Part shown: one piece after another, positions 41,180-52,035 of the stretch
Layout: every line of letters begins with the position of its first letter
Numbering within the stretch: position 1 is the first letter of the stretch
Assembly: GCF_018866245.1 (NCBI RefSeq)
Contig: NZ_CP076458.1
Coordinates: 1,798,001-1,862,000, forward strand
DNA: 64,000 bases
Direction: 5' to 3'
From: Novisyntrophococcus fermenticellae
Lineage (GTDB): Bacteria; Bacillota; Clostridia; Lachnospirales; Lachnospiraceae
Position numbers and translations under genes: made by a program
The notes under the pieces: generated by a model
Seen by the model: the letters and a program-made list of their open reading frames with translations, nothing else
The model's database searches: none
What the model was told of the DNA's origin: nothing

Positions 41180-42526
41180 TTAAAACGGCAGTTTGAAACC
41201 TCCGCGTCTCTTACCCTTGCCGCCCATCAGCCCTGGCATCTGTTTCATCATCTTTCTGGTCTGATCAAACTGTTTCACAAAGCGGTTTACCTCAGCCAGA
41301 TCCAGTCCGCAGCCTCTGGCTATCCGCGCCTTTCTGGAAGGATTCAGCAAGTCCGGATTGGCTCTTTCCTGTGGGGTCATCGAATAGATAATTGCCTCTT
41401 TTCTGGCCAGATCTTTTTCGTCAATGGCACCTTCAATATCCTGAAGCTTTCCATTCATCCCCGGGAACATTCCAAGAACACTTCCGATTCCACCCATCTT
41501 TTTCATCTGATTCATGCTTTCCAGATAATCATCAAAGCCAAACTGTGCTTTTTTAAGCTTTTGTTCCATTTCTCTGGCTTTGTCCTGGTCGATGCTCTCC
41601 TGTGCCTTTTCAATCAGGCTCATCACATCTCCCATGCCCAGAATACGGGAGGCCATCCGATCCGGATAGAACTGCTCCAGATCGGAGAGCTTCTCACCCA
41701 TACCTATAAACAGAATCGGCTTACCGCTGATTGCTTTAATGGACAAAGCAGCACCACCTCTGGTATCTCCATCCAGCTTTGTGAGAATAACTCCATCAAT
41801 GCCCACCTTTGTATTAAACATCTCGGATACATTCACAGCATCCTGACCTGTCATAGCATCGACTACCAATATGGTCTGATCCACCTGTACTGTCTCTTTG
41901 ATTATGATTAACTCCTGCATCATCTCTTCATCAATGTGCAGACGTCCTGCGGTATCCAGAATTACAACATTAAAATTATTGGCTTTGGCATGCTCAATTG
42001 CCGCTTTTGCGATATTCACAGGTTTCTGCTTGTCACCCATAGAGAATACTTCAACACCTTGCTTTTCGCCGTTCAACTGAAGTTGGGTAATTGCTGCGGG
42101 CCTGTAGATGTCACAGGCCGCCAGCAGTGGTTTTCTCCCCTTGGCTTTCAGTTTTCCGGCAATTTTAGCCGTAGTAGTTGTCTTGCCCGCGCCTTGCAGA
42201 CCCGCCATCATAATGACAGTGACTTCATTCGAAGGCTTAAGTGCTATCTCCGTAGTCTCGCTGCCCATCAGTCTGACCAGTTCATCATTCACAATTTTAA
42301 TAACCATCTGCCCCGGATTCAATCCGTTCATGACATCCTGTCCCACCGCACGTTCCTGTACGGCTTTGATAAACTGTTTCACCACTTTAAAATTGACATC
42401 GGCTTCCAGCAGTGCCATCTTTACCTCTTTTAAGGCTGTCTTTACATCCGCTTCCGTCAGACGCCCTTTACCCCTCAGGCTGCGGAATACATTCTGCAGT
42501 TTATCTGTTAAACTTTCAAATGCCAT
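41180..42526 (-). CDS. ffh: Signal recognition particle protein Ffh (SRP54)
   Basis: A 448-residue SRP GTPase with N and G domains (GLQGAGKTTTTAKIAGKL, DTAGRLHIDEEMM, TKLDGDTRGGAALS) and a Met-rich M domain at the C-terminus (KKMGGIGSVLGMFPGMN, RKMMKQMPGLMGGKG). It targets nascent membrane proteins to FtsY, encoded at 45396. The start lies 3 nt after the ylxM stop. Confidence 0.98.
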   Translation of the reverse strand: MAFESLTDKLQNVFRSLRGKGRLTEADVKTALKEVKMALLEADVNFKVVKQFIKAVQERAVGQDVMNGLNPGQMVIKIVNDELVRLMGSETTEIALKPSNEVTVIMMAGLQGAGKTTTTAKIAGKLKAKGRKPLLAACDIYRPAAITQLQLNGEKQGVEVFSMGDKQKPVNIAKAAIEHAKANNFNVVILDTAGRLHIDEEMMQELIIIKETVQVDQTILVVDAMTGQDAVNVSEMFNTKVGIDGVILTKLDGDTRGGAALSIKAISGKPILFIGMGEKLSDLEQFYPDRMASRILGMGDVMSLIEKAQESIDQDKAREMEQKLKKAQFGFDDYLESMNQMKKMGGIGSVLGMFPGMNGKLQDIEGAIDEKDLARKEAIIYSMTPQERANPDLLNPSRKARIARGCGLDLAEVNRFVKQFDQTRKMMKQMPGLMGGKGKRRGGFKLPF

Positions 42527-42529
42527 CTA

Positions 42530-42865
42530 TTACAATTCCTCCAGAATATCTTTGGATATTTCCTCTATCTGACGCATCACTTGGGACTGCGTGCCACTTT
42601 GTGTCAATTCCCGAATCCAATTCACATTCTCTTTGATGTGAATGAATTTTTCGACCAGATGCAGCTTTGATTCATAATCTTCCAAAATTCTGCCGCATCG
42701 CTTTACCATATCATGAACACCTTGCCGACTGATTCCCGCTGCCTCAGCTATTTCACTTATCGAGTAATCATTCAGAACTACATCTTCATATACGCGGCGT
42801 TGGTGTTCGGTCAGCAACTCACCATAAAAATCATATAATAATGTCTGCGCGATTAATTTATCCAT
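42530..42865 (-). CDS. ylxM: YlxM/p13-family DNA-binding protein of the SRP operon
   Basis: A 111-residue helix-turn-helix protein of the UPF0122 family, with SISEIAEAAGISRQGVHDMV in the sigma-region-4-like fold. It is regularly the first gene before ffh and modulates SRP function in streptococci. It has its own strong promoter and starts the ylxM-ffh-rpsP-khpA-rimM-trmD run. Confidence 0.94.
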   Translation of the reverse strand: MDKLIAQTLLYDFYGELLTEHQRRVYEDVVLNDYSISEIAEAAGISRQGVHDMVKRCGRILEDYESKLHLVEKFIHIKENVNWIRELTQSGTQSQVMRQIEEISKDILEEL

Positions 42866-42882
42866 AAAACATCACCTTTAGC

Positions 42883-42911
42883 ATCATACAACAGGTATTA
42901 TGGCTTGTCAA
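42883..42911 (-). promoter_or_regulatory. Strong sigma-A promoter of ylxM-ffh
   Basis: On the minus strand a perfect TTGACA, 17-nt spacer and TATGAT, about 20 nt before the ylxM ATG. The -35 is flanked by the inverted repeat GTCAAG/CTTGAC. Confidence 0.9.
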
Positions 42912-42935
42912 GTATTTTTTCTTGACGTCATGTCC

Positions 42936-44045
42936 TTATTCCACTTCAATCAATTCGTACTCCATACTTCCAAGTCCGATCTTCTCGGCATGCTCCACGC
43001 AGCTTCTCCAGTTAGTTGTTGGGGATACGGCTCCAAAATGATCGTGTCCCGCATGCTCGGACTCATCCAGCAGGCTGCCCGGAAGAATCGGCTGTGCATT
43101 CACTGCATCGGCACAGGCTACATCCAGAGCTACCGGATCAAAAGATGCAAACATCCCGACATCGGGAACAATAGGTGCATCGTTCTCCGGATGACAGTCA
43201 CAATATGGTGAGATATCTATGACCAGGCTGATATGAAAATTGCTTCTTCCCGCAACTACAGCCTTGCTGTACTCAGCAATCTTACAATTCAAAATATCAT
43301 TGGATTCATCGGAAGCGGGGCAGATGGCATCCTGCGGACAGACGCCGATACATCTTCCACAGCCTACACACTTATTATGATCTATGAATGCCACTTTGTT
43401 CTCCACAGTGATCGCATCCTGTGCGCATTCCCTGGTGCAGCGTCTGCATCCGATACATACTTCTTGTTCCACATAAGGTTTTCCGGCACTGTGCATCTCC
43501 ATCTTGCCCCGGCGGGATCCGCAGCCCATTCCGATATTTTTCAGGCAGCCACCAAATCCGGTTGATTCATGCCCCTTAAAATGTGAAAGCGTGATAAATA
43601 TATCTGCGTCCATAATCGCTCTGCCTATTTTTGCCGCCTTCACATATTCGCCGCCTTCCACAGGAACCTCTAAATCATCGGTTCCCTTCAAGCCATCAGC
43701 GATAAGGACATGACAGCCGGTTGAGAATGGAGAGTATCCATTCTCGTATGCACTTTCCATATGATCCAGTGCATTCTTTCTCCCTCCCACATACAGCGTG
43801 TTGCAGTCAGTCAAAAATGGTTTTCCGCCCAGCTCCTTAATTGTGTCCACTACGACTTTTGCATAATTGGGTCTTAGGTATGCCAGGTTTCCCGGCTCCC
43901 CAAAATGTATCTTGACAGCAGTGAATTTATTATCAAAATCAATGTCTTTTATCCCTGCCTTTAAAATGAGCTTTTTTAATTTTTTTGGAAGATTCGTATC
44001 AAGTCCGGTTCTCATACTTGTGTAATACACCTTGGATTTTTCCAT
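42936..44045 (-). CDS. DUF362 protein with two [4Fe-4S] clusters
   Basis: A 369-residue protein. It has an N-terminal DUF362 region and a central ferredoxin domain with two CxxCxxCxxxC motifs (EVCIGCRRCTRECAQDA and HNKCVGCGRCIGVCPQDA). The family is cytoplasmic and of unknown reaction, often found in anaerobes. I chose the ATG at 44045 with SD AAGGAG. The gene follows ilvA by 38 bp, but a functional link is not evident. Confidence 0.88.
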   Translation of the reverse strand: MEKSKVYYTSMRTGLDTNLPKKLKKLILKAGIKDIDFDNKFTAVKIHFGEPGNLAYLRPNYAKVVVDTIKELGGKPFLTDCNTLYVGGRKNALDHMESAYENGYSPFSTGCHVLIADGLKGTDDLEVPVEGGEYVKAAKIGRAIMDADIFITLSHFKGHESTGFGGCLKNIGMGCGSRRGKMEMHSAGKPYVEQEVCIGCRRCTRECAQDAITVENKVAFIDHNKCVGCGRCIGVCPQDAICPASDESNDILNCKIAEYSKAVVAGRSNFHISLVIDISPYCDCHPENDAPIVPDVGMFASFDPVALDVACADAVNAQPILPGSLLDESEHAGHDHFGAVSPTTNWRSCVEHAEKIGLGSMEYELIEVE

Positions 44046-44083
44046 GTTTTTTCTCCTTATCTCTGTCAGATTTTTAATATCGT

Positions 44084-45334
44084 CTATAAATTCGGGCGGG
44101 TTATCTTTGGACAATAGCCCGACTTTTCAAGTTCACGTATAATCTGTTTCTTATGTTCTGTACCAAATGCTTCCAGTGTTATCTTTAATTCAACGGCAGC
44201 TGTCCGGTTGGTACTGAAGAACTGGTTATGGTCCAATTTGATGATGTTTCCGTTCTGAGCAGCAATTACACTGGATACTCTCACGAGTTCACCTGGTTTA
44301 TCCGGCAGCAGAACAGAGATGGTGAATATTCTGTCTCTGGCTATTAATCCGTTCTGAACCACGGATGACATGGTGATGACATCCATGTTTCCGCCGCTTA
44401 AAACAGACACCACTTTTTTCTTTTTCACATCCAGATGTTTTAATGCTGCAACTGTCAGAAGGCCGGAATTCTCTACAATCATCTTATGGTTTTCCACCAT
44501 GTCCAGAAATGCAACCACAAGCTCTTCATCCTCTACGGTAATGATATCATCCAGGTTTTTCTGAATATAGGGGAATATCTTACTGCCCGGTGTCTGAACC
44601 GCAGTGCCGTCAGCTATGGTGTTCACATGAGAAAGGGTTGTGACTTTTGCATTCTTCAAAGATGCCTTCATACATGCGGCTCCAGCAGGTTCAACTCCGA
44701 TGATTTTAATATTCGGTTTAAGCATCTTCGCCAGGGTAGAGACTCCGGTTGCAAGTCCGCCGCCGCCGATAGGCACCAGTATATAATCCACGAGCGGCAA
44801 GTCCTGAATAATTTCCATGGCTATGGTTCCCTGCCCGGTTGCCACGCGAAGATCATCAAAAGGATGGATAAAGGTATATCCTTCTTCTGACGCAAGTTCA
44901 TAGGCCTTTGCGCATGACTCATCATAGACATCCCCATACAGAACTACTTCCGCACCGTAACTTTTCGTACGTTCCACCTTAATCAGGGGCGTCGTTGTAG
45001 GCATTACAATAACCGCTTTTGCACCAAAACACTGCGCCGCATAAGCCACTCCCTGTGCATGATTACCTGCTGAAGCCGTAATCAGACCTTTTTTACGTTC
45101 TTCTTCACGCAACGTACTGATGGTATAGTAAGCGCCTCTTAACTTGTATGCTCCTGTAAGCTGCATATTCTCCGGTTTCAGGTAAACTTTGTTTCCTGTC
45201 TGGTCACTTAGATATTTGCTGTATATCAGTTTAGTTTCCTGAATAACCTGTTTTACAGTATCTGATGCCTCCTCAAATTTCTCGAGGGTCAGCATTTCAG
45301 ATTGCGGCTGTTCTTTGTTCTCATTTTCTTCCAT
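44084..45334 (-). CDS. ilvA: Threonine ammonia-lyase (threonine dehydratase)
   Basis: A 416-residue PLP enzyme with the Schiff-base Lys64 in TGAYKLRGAYY, a Gly-rich phosphate-binding VPIGGGGLATG and a C-terminal ACT-like domain (ISVLLPDKPGELVRVSS). It converts threonine to 2-oxobutanoate. The single ACT domain and size match the short ilvA/tdcB group, which serves isoleucine synthesis or threonine breakdown; I cannot tell which. The start has a weak SD, so it is less certain. Confidence 0.93.
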   Translation of the reverse strand: MEENENKEQPQSEMLTLEKFEEASDTVKQVIQETKLIYSKYLSDQTGNKVYLKPENMQLTGAYKLRGAYYTISTLREEERKKGLITASAGNHAQGVAYAAQCFGAKAVIVMPTTTPLIKVERTKSYGAEVVLYGDVYDESCAKAYELASEEGYTFIHPFDDLRVATGQGTIAMEIIQDLPLVDYILVPIGGGGLATGVSTLAKMLKPNIKIIGVEPAGAACMKASLKNAKVTTLSHVNTIADGTAVQTPGSKIFPYIQKNLDDIITVEDEELVVAFLDMVENHKMIVENSGLLTVAALKHLDVKKKKVVSVLSGGNMDVITMSSVVQNGLIARDRIFTISVLLPDKPGELVRVSSVIAAQNGNIIKLDHNQFFSTNRTAAVELKITLEAFGTEHKKQIIRELEKSGYCPKITRPNL

Positions 45335-45395
45335 CTTTACCCACTCTTTCTGCCTGCACGGCTATAATCTCATCTTCAGGTATTGCCGACACTGT

Positions 45396-46334
45396 TCAGG
45401 CATCGACTGTAATATTGAATAATGCATTCACAAATTCCTGTGAGTCAAATTTCTGTAAATCGTCAATCCCTTCTCCAACTCCAATATATTTGACCGGAAT
45501 ATCCAGCTCGGACTCTATTGCCACTGCAATGCCGCCTTTTGCCGTCCCGTCCAGCTTTGTAAGGATAATTCCGTTTATGTGTGCCACTTCATTGAACTGA
45601 CGGGCCTGAGCAAGTGCATTTTGCCCGGTCGTCCCATCCAGTACCACCAGCGTTTCCAGATAGGCTTCAGGATATTCTTTTTCCAGTATTCTGTAGATTT
45701 TCTTTAACTCTTCCATCAGATTTTTCTTATTGTGCAGACGCCCGGCAGTATCACAAATCAGGATGTCTGCATCTCTTGCTTTTGCCGCTGCAACTGCATC
45801 ATAGACCACAGAGGCAGGATCAGCCCCAGACTGACCGCCTATAATCTCTACTCCCGCTCGTCCGGCCCATTGTGTCAATTGTTCCCCTGCAGCAGCGCGG
45901 AAGGTGTCTGCAGCCGCCAGGATAACCCTTTTCCCCTGCTCTTTTAGTTTACCGGCCAACTTTCCGACAGATGTAGTCTTCCCCACACCATTAACACCAA
46001 TTACGAGAATTACAGATTTGCGATGTTCAAATTCATATGCCGTCTCCCCTACTGCCATCTGCTTTTTAATACTGTCAATTAAAAGCTGCTTGCATTCTGA
46101 GGGCTCCTTGATATGTCTTTCATTTACTTCCTTTTTCAGGTTTTCTATAATTGCCGTGGTGGTATTGATTCCAATATCCCCCATCACCAGAATTTCTTCT
46201 ATCTCTTCATAAAAATCATCGTCAATGCTGGAGAATCCACTGAAAATGGAATCTATTCCCGATACGATACTGTCTCTGGTCTTTGTCAGTCCTTTTACCA
46301 GGCGTTTAAAAAAGCCAACTTTCTCCTCAGCCAT
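45396..46334 (-). CDS. ftsY: Signal recognition particle receptor FtsY
   Basis: A 312-residue SRP receptor with only the NG domain: GVNGVGKTTSVGKLAGKL, DTAGRLHNKKNL and TKLDGTAKGGIAV. The acidic A domain of E. coli FtsY is absent, as is usual in Firmicutes. I chose the ATG at 46334 with SD GAGGAGG; the upstream ATG overlaps the SD. It follows smc by 26 bp. Confidence 0.97.
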   Translation of the reverse strand: MAEEKVGFFKRLVKGLTKTRDSIVSGIDSIFSGFSSIDDDFYEEIEEILVMGDIGINTTTAIIENLKKEVNERHIKEPSECKQLLIDSIKKQMAVGETAYEFEHRKSVILVIGVNGVGKTTSVGKLAGKLKEQGKRVILAAADTFRAAAGEQLTQWAGRAGVEIIGGQSGADPASVVYDAVAAAKARDADILICDTAGRLHNKKNLMEELKKIYRILEKEYPEAYLETLVVLDGTTGQNALAQARQFNEVAHINGIILTKLDGTAKGGIAVAIESELDIPVKYIGVGEGIDDLQKFDSQEFVNALFNITVDA

Positions 46335-46360
46335 ATACACTTGCCTCCTCATTTGGTCTA

Positions 46361-49300
46361 TTACTTATCCAATTCATTCTCTATAAGATTAACGGATACC
46401 AATGTAGATACACCCTTCTCCTGCATCGTGATGCCATAGAGACGGTCTGCAGCGTTCATGGTTCCTCTTCTATGTGTAATAATAATAAATTGCGTATTTT
46501 TTGTCAACTTATGGAGATATTGGGCAAATCTCGTAACATTGGAATCATCAAGCGCTGCTTCAATCTCATCCAGTAGGCAGAATGGAGATGGTTTCAGATT
46601 TTGGATAGCAAAAAGCAAGGCAATAGCTGTCAAAGCCTTTTCACCTCCTGAGAGCTGCATCATATTCTGCAGCTTCTTCCCCGGGGGCTGACTGATAATC
46701 CGAATGCCTGCTTCGAGTACGTCTTCATCCTCGGTCAGCTCAAGTGTCCCTTTTCCGCCTCCGAACAGCTGTTTGAAGGCTTTATCAAACTCAATTTTAA
46801 TTTCCTGAAACTTCTCTGTAAATTGCCTTCGCATACCCGTATCAAGCTCATCGATAATGCCCTGCAGTGTTTCCGCCGCCTTCACAAGATCGGTATGCTG
46901 ATTCTGCAGAAACGTATGCCGCTCCTGAATCTCTTTAAAGTCTTCAATTGCATTGACATTGACCGGTCCAAGCTTCCTGATATCATCTTTTAGAACGGCA
47001 ACCTGTCTGCGGATTTCACCGGCTTCCACGGGCTCTTCCATCTGCCAGCTTCGGGCATGCCCAGGCGTTATCTCGTATTCCTCCCACATATAGTTAATCC
47101 GCGTTTCCTTCGTCTCCTCCAGCTTCTCTTTGTGACTGTTCAGCCGGAAGCACTCCTTATCCATCAGATTTATATGTTTAGAAAGTTCTTCCCTTTTTTC
47201 GAAAAAGGACTTGTGGGACTGATTGAGTTCCTCCTTTTTCTTCAAAAGCTGCTGCATCCATACAGTGTTCTCTTCGCCCGCCTGCCCCGCTGCCTCAATG
47301 GTCTTTTGAACCTCCAGGATATCACCTTCTTTTTTGCCAATATCGCCGGATTCTTCTTCCATTGCATGATTGATTTGGGCTTCCTCTTTTCGAAAACGCA
47401 TAATTTCATCATCCAGCCGCTGCAGATTCAACTGCAGGAACTCGTATTTTTGTTTCACATTGGCAAATTCCAGGCGGATGGATTCCAGAATTTTATTTTT
47501 ATCATTTTCTTCACGTATCTGTGCATCCAGTTCTTCCTGACGGGCGGATATCTCTGTTCCCAGTTTGTCCTCCATCTTTTTGGAGACTTCCAGTTCTTCC
47601 TCAATTATACGCTTATTTCGTCCGATTTCTCCAATCTGTGCTTCAATTTCCAGAGCCTCTTTTTGAAGTTCTGTAAACCCACTCTGGAGATCCACCGTCT
47701 TTTCTCTGGCCTGGCTCATATTTATTTTTGCAGTATTTTGCCGCAGGTAGAGCTGCTGTAATTTTTCATTAATCTCGGTTCTGTCATCCCTTAATCGATT
47801 TCGTTTGCCTCGATTCTCCATGATTTCTGACTGTACGGCATCCATATCCTTTTTCAATGCCTTCACGCTGGATTCCAGTTCCTCGATTTCCCGCCGGCGC
47901 CCCAGCAGATTACTGTTATTGCGGAATGCACCACCGGACATCGAACCGCCTGGACTCAATAATTCACCTTCGAGCGTGACCATACGTATGGATTGTTTAT
48001 ATTTTCTTCCCAAAGCAATTGCATGATCGATGGTATCCACAACCAGTGTGCGTCCCAGCAGATGACTGCAAAGGCCTTCATAAATACTGTCATATTCCAC
48101 GAGATTGGCGGCAATACCGATGACACCCGCCTCCTTCAGTGCAGCCTCATTGATAAATGCCTGTTTTCTATTCATGCTTGTAAGCGGCAGGAAGGTAGCA
48201 CGCCCAAATCTTCCCCGCTTCAGATATTCAATCAGATATTTCGCCGTATTTTCATTATCTGTCACAATATTCTGAATACTTCCGCCAAGTGCTGTTTCAA
48301 GCGCTGTCTCATACTGCTTCTGCGTCTTAAACAAATCCGCCACAACACCATGAATTCCGGGATTCCTGTCTTTTTGCTCCATGACCTTCCGAATACTGTT
48401 TCCATATCCGCCATAGCGCTCCGTAATATTCTTCAGGGACTCCAGACGCGATTCTTCCCTGTGGTAAGCAGTCTGCCCAACCTCCATCTGTCTGGTCTGC
48501 TCTGTAAGAAGAGCCTGTATTCCGGCAATCTGGCGATCTGCCTCTTCATATTCCTCCTTAACCGTCCGCACTTGTTCTTTAATATCCTGATATGCCGCCT
48601 GCAGTTCCTCCAGAGCATTGACTTGCTGTGCTTCATCGCTTTTCAGACGGAGAAGTTTCTGATTCAGCTCTGCTTTCCGGATGCCGATCTGTTCCAGCAT
48701 AGCGTCATATCTCTGGATTTTTCCTTTAATAGAGCCTCTTTTATTTAAAATTTCTATGATATCATTCTTTCCGTTTTCGACCGCAAGATGATTCTCTTCT
48801 ATTTTCTTTTGAAGTTCTTCCAGTTCCCGTTCTTTGGATGTCTTTTTTTCACTTACCTCAGCCAGACAGATATCCAGATTTTCCTGTTCCTTTTGGTACC
48901 CGGTCCTCGCCTCAGTACGCCTTTCCAGTTCTTCTTGTATTGCTGTAATCCTGGTCTTATAATGCTCATGGTTCATCCGGGCCGTATGTATCTGTTCTTT
49001 CAGAAGCTCAATCTGACTCTCCAACTGTTGTTTCATCAAAGTGTTCTGGCTTGTCTGATCCCTGGCCGACTGTATTTTCCCATCCAGGTCATCCAATTCA
49101 TCTTCCAGCTTCTCATATTCCTGCCTCGTTTGTTCAAAATTCCGGTTCGATTCCTGCAGCTCCTGACTGGAAGCTTCGTATTTGGCACTGACTTGTGCTA
49201 TCTGCTCTTCGATACGTTCCATCTCCAGAAGGAAGAGATTAATGTCAAGCTTTTTTAGCTCTTCCTTCTTCTTCAGATAAATTCTGGCGGACTCAGACTG

Positions 49301-49921
49301 CCGTTCCAATGGTCCCAGCTGCCTGGTCAATTCGGAAAGTATATCTGTCACCCGAACCAGATTCTGCTGCTCCTCTGCCAGTTTCTTAAGGGCCGTAGAC
49401 TTCCTCCTCTTGAATTTCACGATTCCTGCAGCCTCGTCAAAGAGTTCCCTTCTTTCTTCAGGTTTACCGCTTAATATCTTATCAATCTGACCTTGTCCGA
49501 TGATAGAGTATCCTTCTTTTCCAATACCTGTATCATAGAAGAGTTCATTGATATCTTTCAGGCGGCAGGATGAGCCATTCAAAAGATATTCACTTTCCCC
49601 GGAACGATACAGGCGTCTGGTAACTGTAACCTCTTCAAAGTCAATATTTAATTTATGGTCTGAGTTGTCCAGAGTAATAGCTACTGATGCATAACCAAGC
49701 GGCTTTCTGGCCTCCGTACCGGAAAAGATAACATCCTGCATATTGCCGCCTCGCAGCTGCTTTGCACTCTGTTCGCCAAGTACCCAGCGTACTGCGTCAC
49801 CCACATTACTCTTTCCGCTCCCGTTTGGCCCCACGATACCGGTAATACCATCATGAAACTCCAGCACAATTTTGTTTGCAAAGGACTTAAACCCATGCAT
49901 TTCAATGGATTTTAAATACAT
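46361..49921 (-). CDS. smc: Chromosome segregation protein SMC
   Basis: A 1186-residue full-length SMC. It has an N-terminal Walker A ([20 protein letters not shown]), a long coiled coil, a hinge near residues 510-680 (HGVVADLF ... [10 protein letters not shown]), a second coiled coil and the C-terminal signature [16 protein letters not shown] with Walker B. It condenses and organises DNA with ScpA/B, which are not in view. It follows rnc by 3 nt in the common rnc-smc-ftsY order. Confidence 0.98.
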   Translation of the reverse strand: MYLKSIEMHGFKSFANKIVLEFHDGITGIVGPNGSGKSNVGDAVRWVLGEQSAKQLRGGNMQDVIFSGTEARKPLGYASVAITLDNSDHKLNIDFEEVTVTRRLYRSGESEYLLNGSSCRLKDINELFYDTGIGKEGYSIIGQGQIDKILSGKPEERRELFDEAAGIVKFKRRKSTALKKLAEEQQNLVRVTDILSELTRQLGPLERQSESARIYLKKKEELKKLDINLFLLEMERIEEQIAQVSAKYEASSQELQESNRNFEQTRQEYEKLEDELDDLDGKIQSARDQTSQNTLMKQQLESQIELLKEQIHTARMNHEHYKTRITAIQEELERRTEARTGYQKEQENLDICLAEVSEKKTSKERELEELQKKIEENHLAVENGKNDIIEILNKRGSIKGKIQRYDAMLEQIGIRKAELNQKLLRLKSDEAQQVNALEELQAAYQDIKEQVRTVKEEYEEADRQIAGIQALLTEQTRQMEVGQTAYHREESRLESLKNITERYGGYGNSIRKVMEQKDRNPGIHGVVADLFKTQKQYETALETALGGSIQNIVTDNENTAKYLIEYLKRGRFGRATFLPLTSMNRKQAFINEAALKEAGVIGIAANLVEYDSIYEGLCSHLLGRTLVVDTIDHAIALGRKYKQSIRMVTLEGELLSPGGSMSGGAFRNNSNLLGRRREIEELESSVKALKKDMDAVQSEIMENRGKRNRLRDDRTEINEKLQQLYLRQNTAKINMSQAREKTVDLQSGFTELQKEALEIEAQIGEIGRNKRIIEEELEVSKKMEDKLGTEISARQEELDAQIREENDKNKILESIRLEFANVKQKYEFLQLNLQRLDDEIMRFRKEEAQINHAMEEESGDIGKKEGDILEVQKTIEAAGQAGEENTVWMQQLLKKKEELNQSHKSFFEKREELSKHINLMDKECFRLNSHKEKLEETKETRINYMWEEYEITPGHARSWQMEEPVEAGEIRRQVAVLKDDIRKLGPVNVNAIEDFKEIQERHTFLQNQHTDLVKAAETLQGIIDELDTGMRRQFTEKFQEIKIEFDKAFKQLFGGGKGTLELTEDEDVLEAGIRIISQPPGKKLQNMMQLSGGEKALTAIALLFAIQNLKPSPFCLLDEIEAALDDSNVTRFAQYLHKLTKNTQFIIITHRRGTMNAADRLYGITMQEKGVSTLVSVNLIENELDK

Positions 49922-49924
49922 ATG

Positions 49925-50620
49925 TCACCTACTCTTCTTAATCTGGCAGATTGCATCGTAAGCGGCCTGCTGCTCCGCTGCCTTTTTTGTCCTTCCCTGG
50001 CCACGGCCGATTCTCTCTTTCTCCACAAGAACCTCGGCTTCAAAATTTTTATCATGATCAGGACCATGTTCACCGGTAATTACATAGGTGACATCACCCT
50101 CCTTCTCAGCTTGAATAATCTCCTGAAGGATAGTCTTGCTATCATAAAAGAGCTGTTTATGCTCCACATCATCCAGCACATGAGCCAAAATAAACTCTTT
50201 TGCATTAGCAAAACCACCGTCCAGAAAAATTGCACCAATTACAGCTTCAAACGCATCTGATGTTATCGAATCCCTTCCTCTTCCTCCGGTGGCTTCTTCC
50301 CCTTTTCCCAGCAGCAGATAGCTTCCCAGGTTCAACTCCCTCGCATCATAAGCCAAAGTTGGTTCACAGACCAGGCTGGCCCTCATCTTCGTCAGTTCTC
50401 CTTCCGGCTTTTTGGGATACTGCGCATACAGAAACTCCGAAGAAACCGCTTCTAAAACAGCATCCCCTAAAAACTCCAGCCGTTCATTGCACTCCAGCCT
50501 GCTCATCTTATTTTCATTCGTATAGGAGCTGTGTCTCATGGCCATTATCAAAAGGTCAAAGTTCTCAAACTGGTACCCAATTCTCTGCTCCAGATCCTTT
50601 ATCTTATCAAAATTCTTCAT
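49925..50620 (-). CDS. rnc: Ribonuclease III
   Basis: A 231-residue dsRNA endonuclease with the catalytic signature NERLEFLGDAVLEA near residue 44 and a C-terminal dsRBD (GRGQGRTKKAAEQQAAYDA). It processes rRNA precursors and structured mRNAs. It is separated from acpP by a strong terminator, so it must have its own promoter. The start is the ATG at 50620 with SD AAAGG about 7 nt upstream. Confidence 0.97.
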   Translation of the reverse strand: MKNFDKIKDLEQRIGYQFENFDLLIMAMRHSSYTNENKMSRLECNERLEFLGDAVLEAVSSEFLYAQYPKKPEGELTKMRASLVCEPTLAYDARELNLGSYLLLGKGEEATGGRGRDSITSDAFEAVIGAIFLDGGFANAKEFILAHVLDDVEHKQLFYDSKTILQEIIQAEKEGDVTYVITGEHGPDHDKNFEAEVLVEKERIGRGQGRTKKAAEQQAAYDAICQIKKSR

Positions 50621-50659
50621 ATATACCTTTCTTCCTCCGCCTTAACTTCAAAAAAACAA

Positions 50660-50711
50660 AAATGGCATAGCAGCGATCAAGTATCAGCATACAGACGCTG
50701 CCATGCCATTT
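50660..50711 (-). terminator. Strong terminator after acpP
   Basis: AAATGGCAT and GCAGCG pair with CGCTGC and ATGCCATTT around a loop of about 20 nt, followed by TTGTTTTTTT on the minus strand. It separates plsX-acpP from rnc-smc-ftsY. Confidence 0.93.
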
Positions 50712-50731
50712 CTATCTGTAGAACAGCAATT

Positions 50732-50962
50732 TCAGCCAATTGCTTTTTTGATCTGTTCAACCGCATCTCCAACAGATACAATTTGCTCTGCATCCTCATT
50801 GGATATCTCAATATCGAATTCTTCTTCGATACCCATGATGATTTGAAAGATATCCAGCGAATCCGCTCCCAAATCATCCACAAATGTAGTATCCACCGTT
50901 ATCTCCGCAGTATCCACATTTAAAACATCCGCTATAATACTAACCAACTTTGTAAACTCCAT
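50732..50962 (-). CDS. acpP: Acyl carrier protein
   Basis: A 76-residue ACP. Ser35 in DDLGADSLDIFQ is the phosphopantetheine attachment site. It carries growing acyl chains in fatty acid synthesis. It starts 2 nt after plsX ends, with SD GGGGGAAG inside the plsX end. Its terminator at 50660 ends the unit. Length and motif are standard. Confidence 0.97.
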   Translation of the reverse strand: MEFTKLVSIIADVLNVDTAEITVDTTFVDDLGADSLDIFQIIMGIEEEFDIEISNEDAEQIVSVGDAVEQIKKAIG

Positions 50963-50964
50963 TT

Positions 50965-52002
50965 TTAATCTTCCTCCCCCGAAACATTCTCATCTGAAAT
51001 ATGTTCCTTAATCTTCTCACTGATATTCTCATTCTTAAAATCAATGCACTGCAAAATAGAGTTCTTAAACTCCAGCGCTTTTGAACTGCCATGAGTCTTA
51101 ACCACCAAACCCTTAAGCCCAAGCAATGGCGCACCGCCATACTGACTGGAATCGAAAGACTTCAGTGTAGCTTTAAGTGCCGGTTTTATCAAAAGTGCTC
51201 CCATCTTACTGCGCAGATTTACCATCATGCCGGATTTCACTTTATGAATCAATGTAGAACCAACTCCCTCATAAAGCTTTAATATCACGTTTCCTACAAA
51301 TGCTTCACAGACAATAACATCTGCTGCTCCTTTTGGGATATCCCTGGCTTCTATGCTCCCTATAAAATTAATATTCCTGTTCGCTTTTAAAAGTGGGAAT
51401 GTTTCTTTTACCAGTGCATTACCCTTCTCCTCTTCTGCGCCTATGTTTACAATTGCAACTTTGGGATTTTTTACTCCAACCACATGTTCCATGTAAATAG
51501 AGCCCATAGTTGCGAACTGAACCAGATGAGAAGGACGTGCATCCACATTTGCTCCGCAGTCAATCAGAAGCGACGCTCCCTTCTCTGTGGGAATAAGCGG
51601 AGCAAGAGGTGGGCGTTCCACTCCTTTTAATCTCCCTACAATCACCTGTCCGCCTACAAGGATTGCTCCCGTACTTCCTGAGGATACGATTGCATCTGCC
51701 TCCCCATGGCGAATCATATTCATAGCCACCACAATAGAGGAATCTTTCTTGCTGCGGATTGCTTTTACGGGAGGTTCTCCAGTCTCAATTACTTCCGAAG
51801 CAGGTACTGTCTGGATTCTGTCCGCCGGATAAGTATATCTGGACAGTTCTGCCTTCAACACGTCTTCTTTTCCAACCAGGTATACAAATATTCCATCGTT
51901 TTCATTTACTGCATCCACAGCGCCTTTTACAGGCTCTGCCGGAGCAAAATCTCCGCCCATGGCATCCACTGCAACTTTTACAAGTTCACCCATTGTCTTC
52001 AT
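50965..52002 (-). CDS. plsX: Phosphate acyltransferase
   Basis: A 345-residue PlsX that makes acyl-phosphate from acyl-ACP for PlsY (30021). Seen: VAVDAMGGDFAPAEPVKGA, GSTGAILVGG and PLIPTEKGASLLIDCGAN. The start could be the ATG at 52002 or the one three codons later at 51993, since the GCAGGGA SD fits the second better; I report the longer. It is adjacent to acpP, whose acylated form is its substrate. Confidence 0.96.
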   Translation of the reverse strand: MKTMGELVKVAVDAMGGDFAPAEPVKGAVDAVNENDGIFVYLVGKEDVLKAELSRYTYPADRIQTVPASEVIETGEPPVKAIRSKKDSSIVVAMNMIRHGEADAIVSSGSTGAILVGGQVIVGRLKGVERPPLAPLIPTEKGASLLIDCGANVDARPSHLVQFATMGSIYMEHVVGVKNPKVAIVNIGAEEEKGNALVKETFPLLKANRNINFIGSIEARDIPKGAADVIVCEAFVGNVILKLYEGVGSTLIHKVKSGMMVNLRSKMGALLIKPALKATLKSFDSSQYGGAPLLGLKGLVVKTHGSSKALEFKNSILQCIDFKNENISEKIKEHISDENVSGEED

Positions 52003-52035
52003 TCCCTGCTTTCAACTCTATTTGTAATACTTCCG